This document shows, one piece after another, positions 7,431-9,287 of a stretch of 9,287 nt of DNA. Position 1 is the first letter of the stretch. Every line of letters begins with the position of its first letter. The translations under genes and the position numbers were made by a program. This DNA is from Lachnospiraceae bacterium (GTDB taxonomy: Bacteria; Bacillota_A; Clostridia; Lachnospirales; Lachnospiraceae): contig JAGCAV010000218.1 in NCBI GenBank assembly GCA_017652545.1, positions 1-9,287 on the forward strand, read 5' to 3'. The notes under the pieces are model-generated. The model made no database searches. It saw only the letters and a list, made by a program, of their open reading frames with translations, and was not told the DNA's origin.

Positions 7431-7480
7431 TAAGAATGCGGCGTGCGGAGAGTTGAGATTTGAGAGTGGAAGGAGCATCC

Positions 7481-9287
7481 ATGAAGGAGATCAGGCTGTT
7501 AAGCCAGGAAACGATTGACAAGATCGCTGCGGGCGAGGTGGTGGAGCGCCCGAGCTCTGTGGTGAAGGAGCTGGTGGAGAACAGTATTGATGCAGGCGCG
7601 AATGCGATCGCTGTTGAGATCCGTGACGGGGGAATCTCCATGATCCGGGTCACGGACAACGGGGAGGGCATCGACCGCTCCCAGGTCGGGGAAGCCTTTG
7701 TGCGGCATGCCACCAGCAAGATCACCGACGCGAAGGATCTTGACAGCGTGAGATCCCTTGGATTCAGGGGTGAAGCGCTCTCCAGCATCAGCGCGGTGGG
7801 ACAGGTCGAACTGATCACGAAGCGGGAGCGTGACATCACAGGTGTCCGGTTTACCGTGAACGGGGGCGTTTCCGGAACGATCGAGGACATCGGCGCACCG
7901 CAGGGGAGCACGTTTATCGTCAGGAATCTGTTCTACAACACACCTGCCAGGAAAAAGTTCCTGAAAAGCGCCGCGACAGAAGCCGGCTACATCAGCGACA
8001 TGATGGAGCATCTGGCCCTGTCGAGACCGGACATTTCCTTTAAACTGATCGTCAATGGCCAGGTGAAGCTCCATACCTCCGGCAACGGAAGACTGAAGGA
8101 TGTCATTTTCACGATCTACGGCAGGGAGATCACGTCCGGTCTGATCGAAGTAAAACAGTCAAATGAGTCGCTTACGGTGGAGGGCTATATCGGGAAGCCT
8201 GCCATCTCAAGGGGAAACCGGAATTTTGAAAATTACTTTGTCGACGGCAGATATGTAAAGAGCAGAGTGATCATGAAGGCGATCGAAGATGCCTACGGAA
8301 ATCACCTGATGCAGCACCGCTATCCGTTCACGGTCCTGTTCATCGGGATGCCGGAGGGCGGTGTGGACGTCAATGTACATCCGGCAAAGCAGGAGGTCAG
8401 GTTTGCCGATAATGTCAGGGTCTACGAAACCTTGCGTGATGCGCTGCGGGATGCCCTGGAAGGCCGCGAACTCATTCCGGCCGTCAGTCCTGACAATGAA
8501 AAGCAGCAGCGGGATGAGCAAAAGCGCCGGATCGATGAACTGATGAAGCATTCAGCCGCGGCGCCGGAGCCCTTTGAGAAGGTAAGGCGGGACCTCTTCA
8601 AACGGGAGGACCCGGTGTATACGCCCAGATACGGGTATCGGAAGGAACTGTCCGGTGAGGGCAGGCAGCCGGATCCGGGGAAGGGAGATATGCCTGTGAA
8701 GCAGGAGAGTGAGCCTGCGATGGTCCGTGAAGGGACCCCTGTTCAGACAAGCCTGTTCGATGACCGTCTGCTTACGCCGGAACACGTGAAGGAATATCAG
8801 CTGATCGGTCAGGTGTTCGGCACATACTGGATCGTCCAGTTCAGGGACAGCATGTACCTCATCGACCAGCACGCTGCCCATGAGAAGGTGATCTATGAAC
8901 GGCTTGTCCGGGCCATGAAGGAAAAGCAGATGACGTCGCAGCAGCTGGCTGTTCCCATCATTGTGACGATGACCCTGCCGCAGACGGAACTGTTTGAGAA
9001 GTACAGGCATTTCTTTGAGGAGGCAGGCTTTGAGGTTGAGCATTTCGGGGGCAGGGAGTATGCGATCCGGGCGGTGCCGGACAATCTCTACGGGTTTACG
9101 GACGGGGAGCTGTTCATTGCGATGCTGGACTCGCTGAATGAGGCGACCGGCACACCGAGTATGGAATTCGTTTTTGAAAAGCTGGCCGGCATGGCCTGTA
9201 AAGCCGCCATCAAGGGCAACCACAGGTATTCGGTGCAGGAAGTGGATGCGCTGATCGGGGAACTGCTGCAGCTGGATAATCCTTACA
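7481..9287 (+). CDS. mutL: DNA mismatch repair protein MutL, endonuclease type (3' truncated by window edge)
   Basis: MutL links mismatch recognition by MutS to strand removal; in bacteria without MutH it nicks the new strand itself. 602 residues are visible in one open frame. The GHKL ATPase motifs are ELVENSIDAGA (30-40), DNGEGI (59-64) and GFRGEAL (94-100). The transducer domain ends near VNVHPAKQEVRF. A variable linker of roughly 110 residues, rich in charged residues and proline, follows. The C-terminal domain holds the endonuclease motif DQHAAHEKVIYE (462-473, form DQHAxxExxxxE), a probable beta-clamp-binding QQLAVP (487-492) and the ACKAAIKGN segment. The window ends at DNPY, just before the expected CPHGRP motif. 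AAGGAG (7470-7475) lies 5 nt before the ATG. The gene follows the ABC gene after 50 nt with no terminator, and mutS, its common upstream neighbour in Bacillota, is not in the window. Confidence 0.97.
   Translation, partial: MKEIRLLSQETIDKIAAGEVVERPSSVVKELVENSIDAGANAIAVEIRDGGISMIRVTDNGEGIDRSQVGEAFVRHATSKITDAKDLDSVRSLGFRGEALSSISAVGQVELITKRERDITGVRFTVNGGVSGTIEDIGAPQGSTFIVRNLFYNTPARKKFLKSAATEAGYISDMMEHLALSRPDISFKLIVNGQVKLHTSGNGRLKDVIFTIYGREITSGLIEVKQSNESLTVEGYIGKPAISRGNRNFENYFVDGRYVKSRVIMKAIEDAYGNHLMQHRYPFTVLFIGMPEGGVDVNVHPAKQEVRFADNVRVYETLRDALRDALEGRELIPAVSPDNEKQQRDEQKRRIDELMKHSAAAPEPFEKVRRDLFKREDPVYTPRYGYRKELSGEGRQPDPGKGDMPVKQESEPAMVREGTPVQTSLFDDRLLTPEHVKEYQLIGQVFGTYWIVQFRDSMYLIDQHAAHEKVIYERLVRAMKEKQMTSQQLAVPIIVTMTLPQTELFEKYRHFFEEAGFEVEHFGGREYAIRAVPDNLYGFTDGELFIAMLDSLNEATGTPSMEFVFEKLAGMACKAAIKGNHRYSVQEVDALIGELLQLDNPY

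Noticed and set aside
7431..7480. The gap before mutL with a repeated TTGAGA, considered as a promoter
   Set aside because: No -10 hexamer at a proper distance; the repeat is short and the region is purine-rich mostly because of the ribosome binding site.
7499..9223. Several minus-strand open frames of 114-223 codons inside mutL
   Set aside because: The plus strand carries every MutL motif in one continuous frame; the antisense frames show no domain and overlap one another.

Overview
The GC-rich window carries six genes, all on the + strand. It reads as chromosomal core sequence of an anaerobic Bacillota (Clostridia, perhaps Lachnospiraceae-like; this is inference). The signs are a single-chain pyruvate:ferredoxin oxidoreductase, strong AGGAGG-type ribosome binding sites, a tat cluster of TatA-family proteins plus TatC, and a MutL of the endonuclease type.

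Layout: positions 1-2370 hold the C-terminal two thirds of nifJ (pyruvate:ferredoxin oxidoreductase), cut by the left edge. A strong intrinsic terminator (2404-2442) closes that unit. A candidate extended -10 promoter (2487-2515) then opens a second unit. It holds a long-tailed TatA/TatB-family gene (2570-3109), a short classical tatA (3169-3363), tatC (3367-4149), an unrecognised 113-residue acidic membrane-anchored protein (4207-4548) and a 942-residue fused ABC ATPase/FtsX-type permease (4602-7430). mutL (7481 to the right edge) follows after 50 bases and is cut just before its last zinc/endonuclease motif. I see no terminator between 2570 and 9287, so the whole set may be co-transcribed.

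How the genes work together: NifJ feeds central anaerobic metabolism (pyruvate to acetyl-CoA, CO2 and reduced ferredoxin) and is transcriptionally separate from what follows. The Tat genes encode a minimal membrane machine that exports folded proteins; TatC is the receptor and the TatA-family proteins form the pore or activating partners. The small acidic protein has a TatA-like shape (short N-terminal membrane helix, then helical soluble part) and could be an accessory, but nothing proves it. The ABC protein resembles MacB/LolCDE-type mechanotransmission transporters with an unusually large extracytoplasmic domain. MutL is a mismatch-repair protein with no functional link to its neighbours, and mutS is not in the window.

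No tRNA, rRNA, CRISPR array, insertion sequence or phage gene was seen. Most of the window is conserved housekeeping. The parts worth a second look are the small acidic protein, the proline-heptad helix and acidic tail of the first Tat protein, the ABC ectodomain, and the G-tract inside the candidate tat promoter.
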